The notes under the pieces: model-generated
Told to the model about the DNA's origin: nothing
What the model saw: only the letters and a program-made list of their open reading frames with translations
The model's database searches: none
Translations under genes and position numbers: made by a program
Source of the DNA: Paraburkholderia nodosa DSM 21604
GTDB taxonomy: Bacteria; Pseudomonadota; Gammaproteobacteria; Burkholderiales; Burkholderiaceae
NCBI RefSeq assembly: GCF_000519185.1
Contig: NZ_JAFA01000003.1
Span: 192,583 to 256,582, forward strand
DNA length: 64,000 bases
Reading direction: 5' to 3'
Part shown: one piece after another, positions 36,101 through 44,199 of the stretch
Numbering within the stretch: position 1 is the first letter of the stretch
Layout: each line of letters opens with the position of its first letter

Positions 36101-36825
36101 GCACGAGCCCCCGCGAACGGCAAGCGGCGCCACAACGCGAACGGCGCGCCCGGCCCGGGCTCGACGAAGAGCGCCGCGCCTTCCACCGGCAGCGGGTTGG
36201 CGTCGTGCATCTGCGTGTTCCAGGCATCGACGAGTTGCGCGCACGTTTGCGCGTCGTTCAGCGAATCGGATAGCGTCATGTGAAAGCGGAATTCTTCGAA
36301 CACGTACGGATAGCCCCATGTTTCGACGTAAGCGCGCTGACGCTGCGTGAGCGGCGCGTCCAGGCGCTTCGCGAGTTCGGCGGGCGTTTGCGGGGCGCGC
36401 AGCGAGCCGAGCGCGCGCAGTGCGTTGGCGGCCAGTTCTCGCAGCGCGGTTTCGCCGGCATCGTCGGCGGGGCGCAGCGCCACGAAGCGGCCGAGCAGCG
36501 CCGCCTCGACACTGGCTTCGAAGCGCGCCTGCCCCTGCGCCCACTGCTGCGCGGCGACCAGGAGCGCCGCGGGCGTCACGCCCGGCGCGAGACGGAACGG
36601 CGGCACGAGGGTGCCGTGCCAGCCATAGCGGCGTGGCGCGACCGTGAGCGTTTCCAGCGGCTGCGGCTGGCCGGCGAGCCACGGCGGCGGCGCGAGGGTG
36701 TCGCCCGTCTCCGGATCGCGGCCAAGCCACGCGCAGCCCGCGTGCCACCACACCGATTCGCGCGGCGGCGCATAGTAAAGCGCGAAGCGCGTGGCTTCGT
36801 TCCCGTCTTCGTGCAGCACGCTCAT
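36097..36825 (-). CDS. DUF1045 phosphonate-metabolism protein, 2H phosphoesterase-like
   Basis: A 242-residue DUF1045 protein. Two HxT motifs, YGWHGTLVPPF (His70, Thr72) and FRFHMTLSDS (His182, Thr184), match the paired HxT/S signature of the 2H phosphoesterase superfamily, whose members open cyclic phosphates. It overlaps both phnF and phnN by 4 nt. DUF1045 genes are regularly found in C-P lyase clusters. No phnP is seen in the window, so this gene may act on 5-phosphoribosyl 1,2-cyclic phosphate before PhnN. That function is inference from fold, motif and position. Confidence 0.85.
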   Translation of the reverse strand: MSVLHEDGNEATRFALYYAPPRESVWWHAGCAWLGRDPETGDTLAPPPWLAGQPQPLETLTVAPRRYGWHGTLVPPFRLAPGVTPAALLVAAQQWAQGQARFEASVEAALLGRFVALRPADDAGETALRELAANALRALGSLRAPQTPAELAKRLDAPLTQRQRAYVETWGYPYVFEEFRFHMTLSDSLNDAQTCAQLVDAWNTQMHDANPLPVEGAALFVEPGPGAPFALWRRLPFAGARA

Positions 36826-37577
36826 AGGTCGTGCTCCACCATTAGCTGCACGCGGTCGGCGGCGAAGTGCGTGATGCCGTACTTGATCGGCACGCCTTCG
36901 AGATCGACGTCGACGTTTTCCACCCACAGCACCGGCTGCTGCCGGTTGATGTTCAGGCGCCGCGCCACCTCGGCCTCGGGCAGCACGCTGCCGATACGGC
37001 TCCACTTGCGCAGATAGTCGGTCACGCCGTATTCGGCGAGGGCCTTCGAGGTGCTGTCGACGCGCTCCATGACCACGGGCAGATCGGCGAAGCGCGCGGC
37101 GGGATACCAGCTGCGCGCGTAAGTGAGCGGCACGCCGTCCGACTCGTGCAGCGTTTCGAGCCGGTAGACGAGCGCGCCCGCGCGGAGGCCGAGCGCCTTG
37201 GCGACCGTGGGGTCGGCCTTGCCACGCGACGACGCGAGCAGCTTGCCCGCCGCCGAATGCTGATGGCGCTTCAGGTTCTCGGTAAAGCGCGTGCGCTTGC
37301 CGATGGTGTAGTCGATCGCGCCGGGCTGCACGAAGGTGCCGCGCCCCTGCTCCACGCTCACGAGCCCCAACGCCGCGAGGCCCAGCATCGCGCGCCGCAC
37401 CGTGTGGCGGTTCACGTCGAAGCGGCGCGCAAGCTCGCCCTCGCTAGGCAGCCGGCCGTCTTCGCCGAAACCCTTCGCCGCAATCTCCGCTGCGAGGATC
37501 TGCTCGATCTGCCGCCACACCGCCACACCCGCGCCGCGCTCAAGCAGGCTGGACGGCGCCTCGTCGTTCGATGTCAT
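36822..37577 (-). CDS. phnF: GntR/HutC-family regulator of the phosphonate genes
   Basis: A 251-residue PhnF-type repressor. The GntR winged helix-turn-helix covers about 20-85 (VWRQIEQILAAEIAAKGFG, GRLPSEGELARRFDVNRHTVRRAM, GRGTFVQPG). A UTRA effector domain follows (RRLNINRQQPVLWVENVDVD, PIKYGITHFAADRVQLMVEH). It is divergent from phnG and overlaps the DUF1045 start by 4 nt. A PHO-box-like repeat covers its start codon and a 20-bp palindrome, the likely operator, lies about 110 bp upstream. I chose the ATG at 37577; upstream in-frame Met codons do not fit the family. Confidence 0.93.
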   Translation of the reverse strand: MTSNDEAPSSLLERGAGVAVWRQIEQILAAEIAAKGFGEDGRLPSEGELARRFDVNRHTVRRAMLGLAALGLVSVEQGRGTFVQPGAIDYTIGKRTRFTENLKRHQHSAAGKLLASSRGKADPTVAKALGLRAGALVYRLETLHESDGVPLTYARSWYPAARFADLPVVMERVDSTSKALAEYGVTDYLRKWSRIGSVLPEAEVARRLNINRQQPVLWVENVDVDLEGVPIKYGITHFAADRVQLMVEHDL

Positions 37578-37588
37578 GGTGCTGTCAT
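37571..37588 (+). promoter_or_regulatory. Candidate PHO box at the phnF start, facing phnG
   Basis: ATGTCAT-GGTG-CTGTCAT matches the PhoB two-repeat consensus at 13 of 14 repeat positions, with the proper 11-bp period. It reads toward phnG and overlaps the phnF start codon on the other strand, so PhoB binding could activate phnGHIJKLM and bear on phnF expression. Confidence 0.65.
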
Positions 37589-37684
37589 TCCTCTCGGTTC
37601 CAATAGCGTTTTGTGCATTGTAGTGCGCAGGGCGTGATGTAAATATGAAAACCTTCATTGCGCCCGGACTGGATGACTGTACCA

Positions 37685-37704
37685 CTAAACGTCTAGACGT
37701 TTAG
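37685..37704. promoter_or_regulatory. 20-bp perfect palindrome, likely PhnF operator
   Basis: CTAAACGTCTAGACGTTTAG is perfectly self-complementary and lies between phnF and phnG, 94 bp before phnG. Its core CGTCTAGACG is repeated upstream of phnC at 6217-6226. The position downstream of the PHO box in both loci fits repression by PhnF. Confidence 0.7.
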
Positions 37705-37797
37705 ATGAATAGATGGTTCAATTGAGGTCCAGACAAGGCGGTTCGAAAAGCGCAGTTGCCATGTCCGTTCTCCCCCGTTCACGACACAGGAACTCCG

Positions 37798-38307
37798 ATG
37801 AACGCTTCCTCCACCCCATCCTCCACGCCGGCGACCCGGCGCGCATGGATGGCCGTTCTCGCGCACACCCCACGCGCCGAGCTTGAAGCGGCGCTGAGCG
37901 TCGCACTCGACGGTGCGCCCGAGCCCGCTTTCGACTGGCTGCGTCTGCCACAAACCGGACTGGCCATGGTCCGCGGGCGCATTGGCGGCACCGGCGACGC
38001 CTTCAACCTCGGCGAAGCGACCGTCACGCGCGCCACGCTGCGCCTGCGCGCCTCGGGCACCGAAGGCGGCGACGCAGGCCAGCCCGGCCCGGTCGGCGTG
38101 GCCTGCCATCTGGGCCGCGACAAACGCCGCGCCGAGCTGGCCGCGCTCGCCGATGCGCTGCTGCAACTCCCCGCGCGCCACGACCAGTTGCATGCCCGCC
38201 TGATCGAGCCGCTTGCCGCGCGTCTCGCCGCACAGCGCGACGCGCGCCGCGCCGACGCCGCCAGCACGCGGGTCGAGTTCTTCACGATGGTTCGAGGTGA
38301 CGCATGA
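37798..38307 (+). CDS. phnG: C-P lyase subunit PhnG
   Basis: A 169-residue subunit of the C-P lyase core complex (PhnGHIJ). The family core is present: RAWMAVLAHTPRAELEAAL, PETGL-type LPQTGLAMVRGRIGGTGDAFNLGEATVTR, and GVACHLGRDKRRAELAALADALL. With PhnH and PhnI it transfers the phosphonate to ribose of ATP. I chose the ATG at 37798, preceded by CAGGAAC. Its stop overlaps phnH by 4 nt (ATGA). Confidence 0.94.
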   Translation: MNASSTPSSTPATRRAWMAVLAHTPRAELEAALSVALDGAPEPAFDWLRLPQTGLAMVRGRIGGTGDAFNLGEATVTRATLRLRASGTEGGDAGQPGPVGVACHLGRDKRRAELAALADALLQLPARHDQLHARLIEPLAARLAAQRDARRADAASTRVEFFTMVRGDA

Positions 38308-38945
38308 GCGACCAACGCAATGCCATGACGCCCGATTTGCTCGCGGCGCTCGCGCCCGGCTTCGGCGATCCGGTTCACGACACGCAGACGGTGTTCCGCA
38401 CGCTGCTCGACGCGCTCGCGCGCCCCGGCACGATCGGCGTGATCGAAACGCCGCTGCCGGCGGCCACGGCGGCGGATGCGCCCCCCGCGCGCGCCCGCCT
38501 CGCCGCCTTCGCCTCGCTGCTCGCACTCGCAGACTACGCCACGCCGGTATGGCTCGCCCAGCCCGACGCCGCACTCGCGGCCGCGCTGCGCTTTCACGCA
38601 GGCGCGCCGCTTGCACAGCAAGCGCGCGAAGCCGCGTTCGCCTATGTGCACGACGCCGCCGCCCTGCCGCCGCTCGACGCCTTCGCGAGCGGCACGCCCG
38701 AGTCGCCGGAGCAGTCGGCCACGGTATTCGTGCGTGTCGATTCGCTCGCCGGCGGCGCACCGCTCACGCTGCGCGGCCCCGGCATCGAAACGACCTGCAG
38801 CATCGCGCCCGTCGGCCTGCCCGAGCGCTTCTGGCGCGAACGCGCCGCCCTCGCGCCGCACTTCCCGTGCGGCATCGACTTCTATCTCGTGTGCGGCGAC
38901 CGCCTGATGGGCCTGCCGCGCACCACTCTCGTGGAGATGCGCTGA
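38304..38945 (+). CDS. phnH: C-P lyase subunit PhnH
   Basis: A 213-residue subunit of the C-P lyase complex. The family segments FGDPVHDTQTVFRTLLDALARPG near the N-terminus and APHFPCGIDFYLVCGDRLMGLPRTT at the C-terminus are clear. It contacts PhnJ and PhnG in the complex and has no catalytic motif of its own. The ATG overlaps the phnG stop by 4 nt, and its TGA overlaps the phnI ATG by 1 nt. Confidence 0.94.
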   Translation: MSDQRNAMTPDLLAALAPGFGDPVHDTQTVFRTLLDALARPGTIGVIETPLPAATAADAPPARARLAAFASLLALADYATPVWLAQPDAALAAALRFHAGAPLAQQAREAAFAYVHDAAALPPLDAFASGTPESPEQSATVFVRVDSLAGGAPLTLRGPGIETTCSIAPVGLPERFWRERAALAPHFPCGIDFYLVCGDRLMGLPRTTLVEMR

Positions 38946-40069
38946 TGTACGTCGCCGTCAAAGGGGGAGAGCGCGCGATCGAAGCGTCGTGGCGTCTGCT
39001 CGACGAGGCGCGCCGCGGCGATACGCGCGTGCCCGAGCTGAGCGTCGCGCAGATCCGCGAACAGATGCGTCTGGCCGTGGCGCGTGTGATGGCCGAAGGT
39101 TCGGTCTACGACGAAGAACTTGCTGCGCTCGCGATCAAGCAGGCCGCAGGCGATCTCGTCGAAGCGATCTTTCTGCTGCGCGCCTATCGCACCACGCTGC
39201 CGCGTTTTGGTTACACGCAGCCGGTCGAAACGGAAAACATGGTGGTGGAGCGCCGCATTTCCGCCACCTTCAAGGACGTGCCCGGCGGCCAGGTGCTCGG
39301 TGCGACCTACGATTACACGCAGCGCCTGCTCGACTTCGCGCTGCTGGCCGAAGGCGACGACGCCGCGAGCGCCACGCCCCCGGCGCCGCGAGCAACCCCG
39401 CCCGTAGAAGCGATGCCGCGCGTGGTCTCCCTGCTCGACAAGGAAGGCCTGATCGAGCAGGAAACGCGCTCGCCGCAGGCGCGCGAGCCCGGCGACCTCT
39501 CGCGCGAGCCGCTCGCGTTCCCCGCCGATCGCACGGTGCGCCTGCAAAATCTCGCACGCGGAGACGAAGGCTTCCTGCTCGCGATGGGCTATGCCACGCA
39601 GCGCGGCTACGCGCATTCGCACCCGTTCGCGGGCGAGATCCGCTTTGGTTCGGTCTGCGTAGAAATGATGCTGGACGAACTCGACGAAGCCGTGGAAATC
39701 GGCGAGATCGACTTGACCGAGTGCCAGATGATCAACCAGTTCGCGGGCGCGAAAGACGTGCCGCCGCAATTCACGCAAGGCTACGGTCTCGCGTTCGGCC
39801 ACGCGGAGCGCAAGGCCATGGCGATGGCGCTGGTGGACCGCGCGCTGCGAGCCGAGGAGCTGGGAGAGACGATCGCCTCGCCGACTCAGGACATCGAATT
39901 CATGCTCTCGCACAGCGACAACGTGGAAGCCTCGGGCTTCGTTCAACACCTGAAGCTGCCGCACTACGTAGACTTCCAGGCCGAGCTGGAACTCGTGCGC
40001 AAGCTGCGCGCGCAGCACGAAAACGGCACCGACGCTGATGCCGATGCGCAAAACAAGGAGGCCGCATGA
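38945..40069 (+). CDS. phnI: C-P lyase subunit PhnI, nucleosidase-like
   Basis: A 374-residue PhnI. In the known pathway PhnI with PhnG, PhnH and PhnL displaces adenine from ATP with the phosphonate. Family segments seen are MYVAVKGGERAIEASW at the start, RGYAHSHPFAGEIRFGSV, GEIDLTECQMINQF and FMLSHSDNVEASGFVQHLKLPHYVDF. The His and Cys residues in these are those expected in PhnI. The end (KEAA) overlaps phnJ by 4 nt. Confidence 0.95.
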   Translation: MYVAVKGGERAIEASWRLLDEARRGDTRVPELSVAQIREQMRLAVARVMAEGSVYDEELAALAIKQAAGDLVEAIFLLRAYRTTLPRFGYTQPVETENMVVERRISATFKDVPGGQVLGATYDYTQRLLDFALLAEGDDAASATPPAPRATPPVEAMPRVVSLLDKEGLIEQETRSPQAREPGDLSREPLAFPADRTVRLQNLARGDEGFLLAMGYATQRGYAHSHPFAGEIRFGSVCVEMMLDELDEAVEIGEIDLTECQMINQFAGAKDVPPQFTQGYGLAFGHAERKAMAMALVDRALRAEELGETIASPTQDIEFMLSHSDNVEASGFVQHLKLPHYVDFQAELELVRKLRAQHENGTDADADAQNKEAA

Positions 40070-40995
40070 ACGCGCCCGATACCTTGCAATCCACCGCAGC
40101 CGAAGTTGCATCGCACGAAACGCAGGCCGTCTCGGGCTATAACTTCGCGTACCTCGACGAGCAGACCAAGCGCATGCTGCGCCGCGCGCTCCTCAAGGCC
40201 GTGGCCGTGCCGGGCTACCAGGTACCGTTCGCCTCGCGCGAAATGCCGCTGCCGTATGGCTGGGGCACGGGCGGCATTCAGGTGACGGCGGCGATCATCG
40301 GCACGAAGGACACGCTCAAGGTGATCGATCAGGGCTCGGACGACACCACGAACGCCGTCAACATCCGCCGTTTTTTCGCACGCACCACGGGTGTGGCCAC
40401 CACGCGCCGCACGAGCGAGGCGTCGATCGTCCAGACGCGGCACCGCATTCCCGAAACGCCGCTCACGGACAAACAGATCCTCGTGTACCAGGTGCCGATG
40501 CCCGAGCCGCTGTTCCGGCTCGAGCCGCGCGTGGCCGAATGCAAGAAGCTCCATGCACTGGCCGACTATGGCCTCATCAGCGTGAAGCTTTATGAGGACA
40601 TCGTGCAGCACGGCAGCATCGCCACGACGTACGACTACCCGGTGACCGTGAACGGCCGTTATCTCACGTCGCCCTCGCCGATTCCGAAGTTCGACAACCC
40701 CAAGCTGCATATGAACGCCGCGCTGCAGTTGTTCGGCGCTGGCCGCGAGCGCCGCATCTACGCGATTCCGCCGTACACGCCGGTGAAGAGCCTCGACTTC
40801 GACGACCATCCGTTCGAAGTGCAGCGCTGGGAGCATGCGTGCGCCTTGTGCGGCTCGCGCGAGAGCTTCCTCGACGAGATGATCGTCGACGACGCAGGCA
40901 AACGCATGTTCGTCTGCTCGGACAGCGACTACTGTCACGACCGCCGCGAACAGATCGATGCGCACGCAACGAATGAAGCAGGAGAGAAAGCATGA
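40066..40995 (+). CDS. phnJ: C-P lyase radical SAM enzyme PhnJ
   Basis: The 309-residue catalytic subunit that breaks the C-P bond by a radical SAM mechanism. Four Cys near the C-terminus, Cys259, Cys262 (CALCGS), Cys284 and Cys290 (CSDSDYC), have exactly the spacing of Cys241, 244, 266 and 272 in E. coli PhnJ. With that 18-residue shift the glycyl-radical Gly32 corresponds to Gly50 in AVAVPGYQVPF, and the active-site Cys is the last of the four. An extra N-terminal 18 residues precede SGYNFAYLDEQTKRM. Confidence 0.97.
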   Translation: MNAPDTLQSTAAEVASHETQAVSGYNFAYLDEQTKRMLRRALLKAVAVPGYQVPFASREMPLPYGWGTGGIQVTAAIIGTKDTLKVIDQGSDDTTNAVNIRRFFARTTGVATTRRTSEASIVQTRHRIPETPLTDKQILVYQVPMPEPLFRLEPRVAECKKLHALADYGLISVKLYEDIVQHGSIATTYDYPVTVNGRYLTSPSPIPKFDNPKLHMNAALQLFGAGRERRIYAIPPYTPVKSLDFDDHPFEVQRWEHACALCGSRESFLDEMIVDDAGKRMFVCSDSDYCHDRREQIDAHATNEAGEKA

Positions 40996-41762
40996 CGCCG
41001 CTGCTAAGCGCAAGATCGCTCACGAAGCAGTACGGCGGCCGCAACGGCTGCCGCGACGTGAGCTTCGACCTGTATCCCGGCGAGGTGCTGTGTATCGTCG
41101 GCGAATCGGGCTCGGGCAAGACCACGCTGCTCAACACGCTCGCGCTGCGCACCGAATCCGACTCGGGCGCGCTGCACTACACGAGCGCGAACGGCGAAAC
41201 GCTCGACCTGCGCACGCTTTCCGAGCCGCGCCGGCGCCTGCTTGCGCGCACCGAATGGGGCTTCGTGCAGCAGAATCCGCGCGACGGGCTGCGTGTGGGC
41301 GTCTCGGCCGGAGCCAATATCGGCGAGCCGCTGATGGCCGTGGGCGCGCGCCATTACGGGCAAATCCGCAACACGGCGCAGCACTGGATGCAGCGCGTGG
41401 AGCTGGACGCGATGCGCATCGACGAATTGCCCTCGGCGTTTTCGGGCGGCATGCAGCAGCGCCTGCAAATCGCGCGCAATCTCGTCACGGGCCCGCGCCT
41501 CGTCTTCATGGACGAGCCCACGGCAGGTCTCGACGTGTCCGTGCAGGCGCGCCTGCTCGACCTGCTGCGCACGCTCACGACCAACCTGCATCTTTCGGTG
41601 CTGATCGTCACGCACGACATAGGCGTGGCGCGGCTGCTCGCGCATCGCTTGATGGTGATGCAAGGCGGCACGGTGGTCGAATCGGGCCTGACCGACCAGG
41701 TGCTGGACGACCCGCAACACCCCTATACGCAGACACTGGTGGCATCCGTGCTGCCGGTCTAG
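40992..41762 (+). CDS. phnK: C-P lyase ABC-type subunit PhnK
   Basis: A 256-residue ABC protein. Walker A is GESGSGKTT (37-45), the signature FSGGMQQRLQIAR and Walker B RLVFMDEPT, followed by the switch His in VTHDIGVARL. The C-terminus resembles oligopeptide-transporter ATPases (PQHPYTQTL). PhnK binds the PhnGHIJ core at PhnJ and does not serve a transporter. Its ATG overlaps the phnJ stop by 4 nt. Confidence 0.94.
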   Translation: MTPLLSARSLTKQYGGRNGCRDVSFDLYPGEVLCIVGESGSGKTTLLNTLALRTESDSGALHYTSANGETLDLRTLSEPRRRLLARTEWGFVQQNPRDGLRVGVSAGANIGEPLMAVGARHYGQIRNTAQHWMQRVELDAMRIDELPSAFSGGMQQRLQIARNLVTGPRLVFMDEPTAGLDVSVQARLLDLLRTLTTNLHLSVLIVTHDIGVARLLAHRLMVMQGGTVVESGLTDQVLDDPQHPYTQTLVASVLPV

Positions 41763-41763
41763 G

Positions 41764-42543
41764 ATGAAAGACATGACTCTGAACTCATCACCGGGCACGC
41801 GAGCGTTCCTCGAAAGACCGGCGCTCATGCTGCGCGCCGAAGACGTACGCAAGACCTTCACGCTGCACGGCCAGGGCGGCATCGGCATCGAAGCGCTCGC
41901 GGGCGTTTCGCTCGACGTGGAGCGCGGCGAATGCATCGTGCTGGTCGGACCCTCGGGCGCGGGCAAGAGCACTTTCCTGCGCTGCCTGTACGGCAACTAT
42001 CTCGCAAGCGGCGGCTCGATTGCGATCCGCGACGAGGGCGCGCCGCTCGAGCATCTGGAGATCACGGGCGCGGCGCCCCACGACATCCTGCGCCTGCGCC
42101 GCAACGTGGTGGGCTATGTGAGCCAGTTTCTGCGCGTGATTCCGCGCGTGAGCGCGCTCGACATCGTGGCCGCGCCGCTCATTTCGCGCGGCGTGGAGGA
42201 AAATGAAGCACGCGAGCGCGCGCAAACTCTGCTGGCACGCCTGAATGTGCCGCAGCGCCTCTGGCCGCTCGCGCCCGCCACGTTTTCGGGCGGCGAGCAG
42301 CAACGCGTGAACATCGCGCGGGGCCTGATCGCACAGCATCGCGTGCTCTTGCTGGACGAACCCACGGCCTCGCTCGACGCGGAAAACCGCGAAGTCGTCG
42401 CGAGCCTGATTGGCGAGGCGCGCGAGCGCGGCGCAGCGATCGTCGGTGTATTCCACGACGAGGACACGCGCGAGCGCATCGCCACACGCGTACTCGAACT
42501 CAGCGCGCCGCGCGCGCAAGCGCCGCTCAGCGCCGCAGCCTGA
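41764..42543 (+). CDS. phnL: C-P lyase ABC-type subunit PhnL
   Basis: A 259-residue ABC protein, close in role to PhnK. Walker A is GPSGAGKST, the signature FSGGEQQRVNIAR and Walker B RVLLLDEPTASLD, with the switch His in GVFHDEDTRERIATRVLEL. The first 20 residues before MLRAEDVRKTF are a poorly conserved extension; a start at the later ATG at 41827 is possible. It starts 1 bp after the phnK stop. Confidence 0.93.
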   Translation: MKDMTLNSSPGTRAFLERPALMLRAEDVRKTFTLHGQGGIGIEALAGVSLDVERGECIVLVGPSGAGKSTFLRCLYGNYLASGGSIAIRDEGAPLEHLEITGAAPHDILRLRRNVVGYVSQFLRVIPRVSALDIVAAPLISRGVEENEARERAQTLLARLNVPQRLWPLAPATFSGGEQQRVNIARGLIAQHRVLLLDEPTASLDAENREVVASLIGEARERGAAIVGVFHDEDTRERIATRVLELSAPRAQAPLSAAA

Positions 42544-42589
42544 ATCCCGCCTGAACGGCGCAAACCGATATCTGATACGGAGCCTGACG

Positions 42590-43723
42590 ATGTTGATCAA
42601 GAACGCTCGCATCGTGACGCGAGACGACGTTTTCACCGGCACGCTAAGCGTGGAAGACGGCAAGATCCGCGACATCTCGCGCGGCTCGACCGCCGCGCCC
42701 GAAGCCGAAGACTGGGAAGGCGACTTCCTGCTGCCCGGTCTCGTCGAACTGCACACCGACAACCTGGAAAAGCACCTCGCGCCGCGCCCCGGCGTGCACT
42801 GGAACACCGACGCCGCATTCGTCATTCACGACGCGCAGATCGCCGCCGCCGGCATCACCACGGTATTCGACGCGCTGGCCATCGGCACGCGCCTGGCCGT
42901 GGGCGTGCGCGGCCGCGACGTGCAGCTCGCTAGCGCCCATGCGCTCAAGCGTTTTTCCGAGCGCAACCTGCTGCGCGCCGAGCACTTCCTGCACTTGCGC
43001 TGCGAAATCGCCACCGAAGACGTGATCGAGCTGTTCGACACGCTCAGCGACCACCCGCTGCTGCGCCTCGCCTCGGTGATGGACCACACGCCGGGCCAGC
43101 GCCAGTGGCACGACCGCGAGCAATGGCGCCGCTTCCAGGAGCGCCACGGCAAGTGGACCGACGAGCAGACGAACACCATGCTCGCCGACATGGCCACCGA
43201 GCAGGAGCGCTACGCCGACGCGCACCGCCTCGAAATCGTGCAGCGCTGCCGCGCGCGCGGCATCCCGCTCGCGAGCCACGACGACACTCTCGTGGAGCAC
43301 GTCGAGCAGGCCGCCGCCGAAGGCATCGTGCTCGCCGAATTCCCGACCACGCGCGTGGCCGCCGAGGAAGCGAAAAAGCGCGGCATCGCGACGATCATGG
43401 GCGCGCCGAACGTGGTGCGCGGCGGCTCGCACTCGGGCAACGTCTCGGCGCTGGAGCTGGCGCAGGCCGGTTTGCTCGACATCCTCTCGTCCGACTACGT
43501 GCCGTCGAGTCTCCTGACCGCCGCGTTCGACCTCGTGACCAAGGCCGACTGGACGCTGCCGCGCGCGCTCGCCACGGTCTCGTGGGAACCCGCCAGCAAG
43601 TCGGGCCTGCACGACCGCGGCGCGATCGAGCCGGGCCTGCGCGCGGACTTCGTGCGGGTGACGATGCTCGATTCGCTGCCCGTGCCGCGCGCGACGTGGC
43701 GCGCGGGCGTGCGCGTGGTCTGA
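42590..43723 (+). CDS. phnM: Alpha-D-ribose 1-methylphosphonate 5-triphosphate diphosphatase
   Basis: PhnM removes pyrophosphate from ribose 1-phosphonate 5-triphosphate, giving the substrate of PhnJ. The 377-residue amidohydrolase-fold protein has FLLPGLVELHTDNLEKHLAPRP with the metal-binding His, a VMDHTPGQRQWHD segment, LASHDDTLVEHV and ILSSDYVPSSLL with the last metal Asp. The ATG at 42590 follows ACGGAG, 46 bp after phnL. It is the last gene of phnGHIJKLM. A hairpin lies 9 bp after its stop. Confidence 0.95.
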   Translation: MLIKNARIVTRDDVFTGTLSVEDGKIRDISRGSTAAPEAEDWEGDFLLPGLVELHTDNLEKHLAPRPGVHWNTDAAFVIHDAQIAAAGITTVFDALAIGTRLAVGVRGRDVQLASAHALKRFSERNLLRAEHFLHLRCEIATEDVIELFDTLSDHPLLRLASVMDHTPGQRQWHDREQWRRFQERHGKWTDEQTNTMLADMATEQERYADAHRLEIVQRCRARGIPLASHDDTLVEHVEQAAAEGIVLAEFPTTRVAAEEAKKRGIATIMGAPNVVRGGSHSGNVSALELAQAGLLDILSSDYVPSSLLTAAFDLVTKADWTLPRALATVSWEPASKSGLHDRGAIEPGLRADFVRVTMLDSLPVPRATWRAGVRVV

Positions 43724-43732
43724 CGTCATCCA

Positions 43733-43762
43733 CGCGGTGCAGCCTGTGTTTGCTGCACCGCG
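43733..43762 (+). terminator. Hairpin after phnM
   Basis: A 10-bp perfect stem (CGCGGTGCAG/CTGCACCGCG) with a 10-base loop starts 9 bp after the phnM stop. No T-run follows (it reads ACAAAAG), so it may be a weak terminator or a 3'-end stabiliser. Confidence 0.5.
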
Positions 43763-44199
43763 ACAAAAGCGGCGCGCTGTCTGGCCCCATTCGGGCCGAA
43801 AGCCAGCGGCGCGCCGTCGATTCGATTTCAATTTCCCTTCATACCGTTGACGATGCCGCGAACGCGCGGCATTGCATTCTTCTGACTGTTGCGGCGGAGC
43901 ATCGCGCAGCCCGCCCCAAGCCCCCCGCAACGGCCTATCCCCGCTGACCTGCGCGCCTTGCCCGACAAGGCTTTGCGTTAAATCGTACAAGCGCACGGGC
44001 GTACACTTACCGGCTCCCTTTCCCGCTATCCGGTATTACACTAGCGACGCAGCAATTTTGACCTGGTAAGCTTGCGCGCGCTTCGCTGGCCGCAGGCTGG
44101 CGGGTCCAACAATAATCCGGCGTGAGCCGCGCCGGAAAATGCGCCATGGCGGCACAACCGCACGCGGCGCGCCCTGAACCATCTCGAGGAGTACCCATA
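43763..44199. other. Non-coding region between phnM and the binding-protein gene
   Basis: This stretch of about 440 bp holds no convincing gene. It contains a small ATGCCGCG/CGCGGCAT hairpin (43853-43871), and its right part must hold the promoter of the amino-acid binding protein gene at 44200. I could not fix promoter elements by eye. A short in-frame extension of the downstream gene to 44122 lacks a signal-peptide start. Confidence 0.5.
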
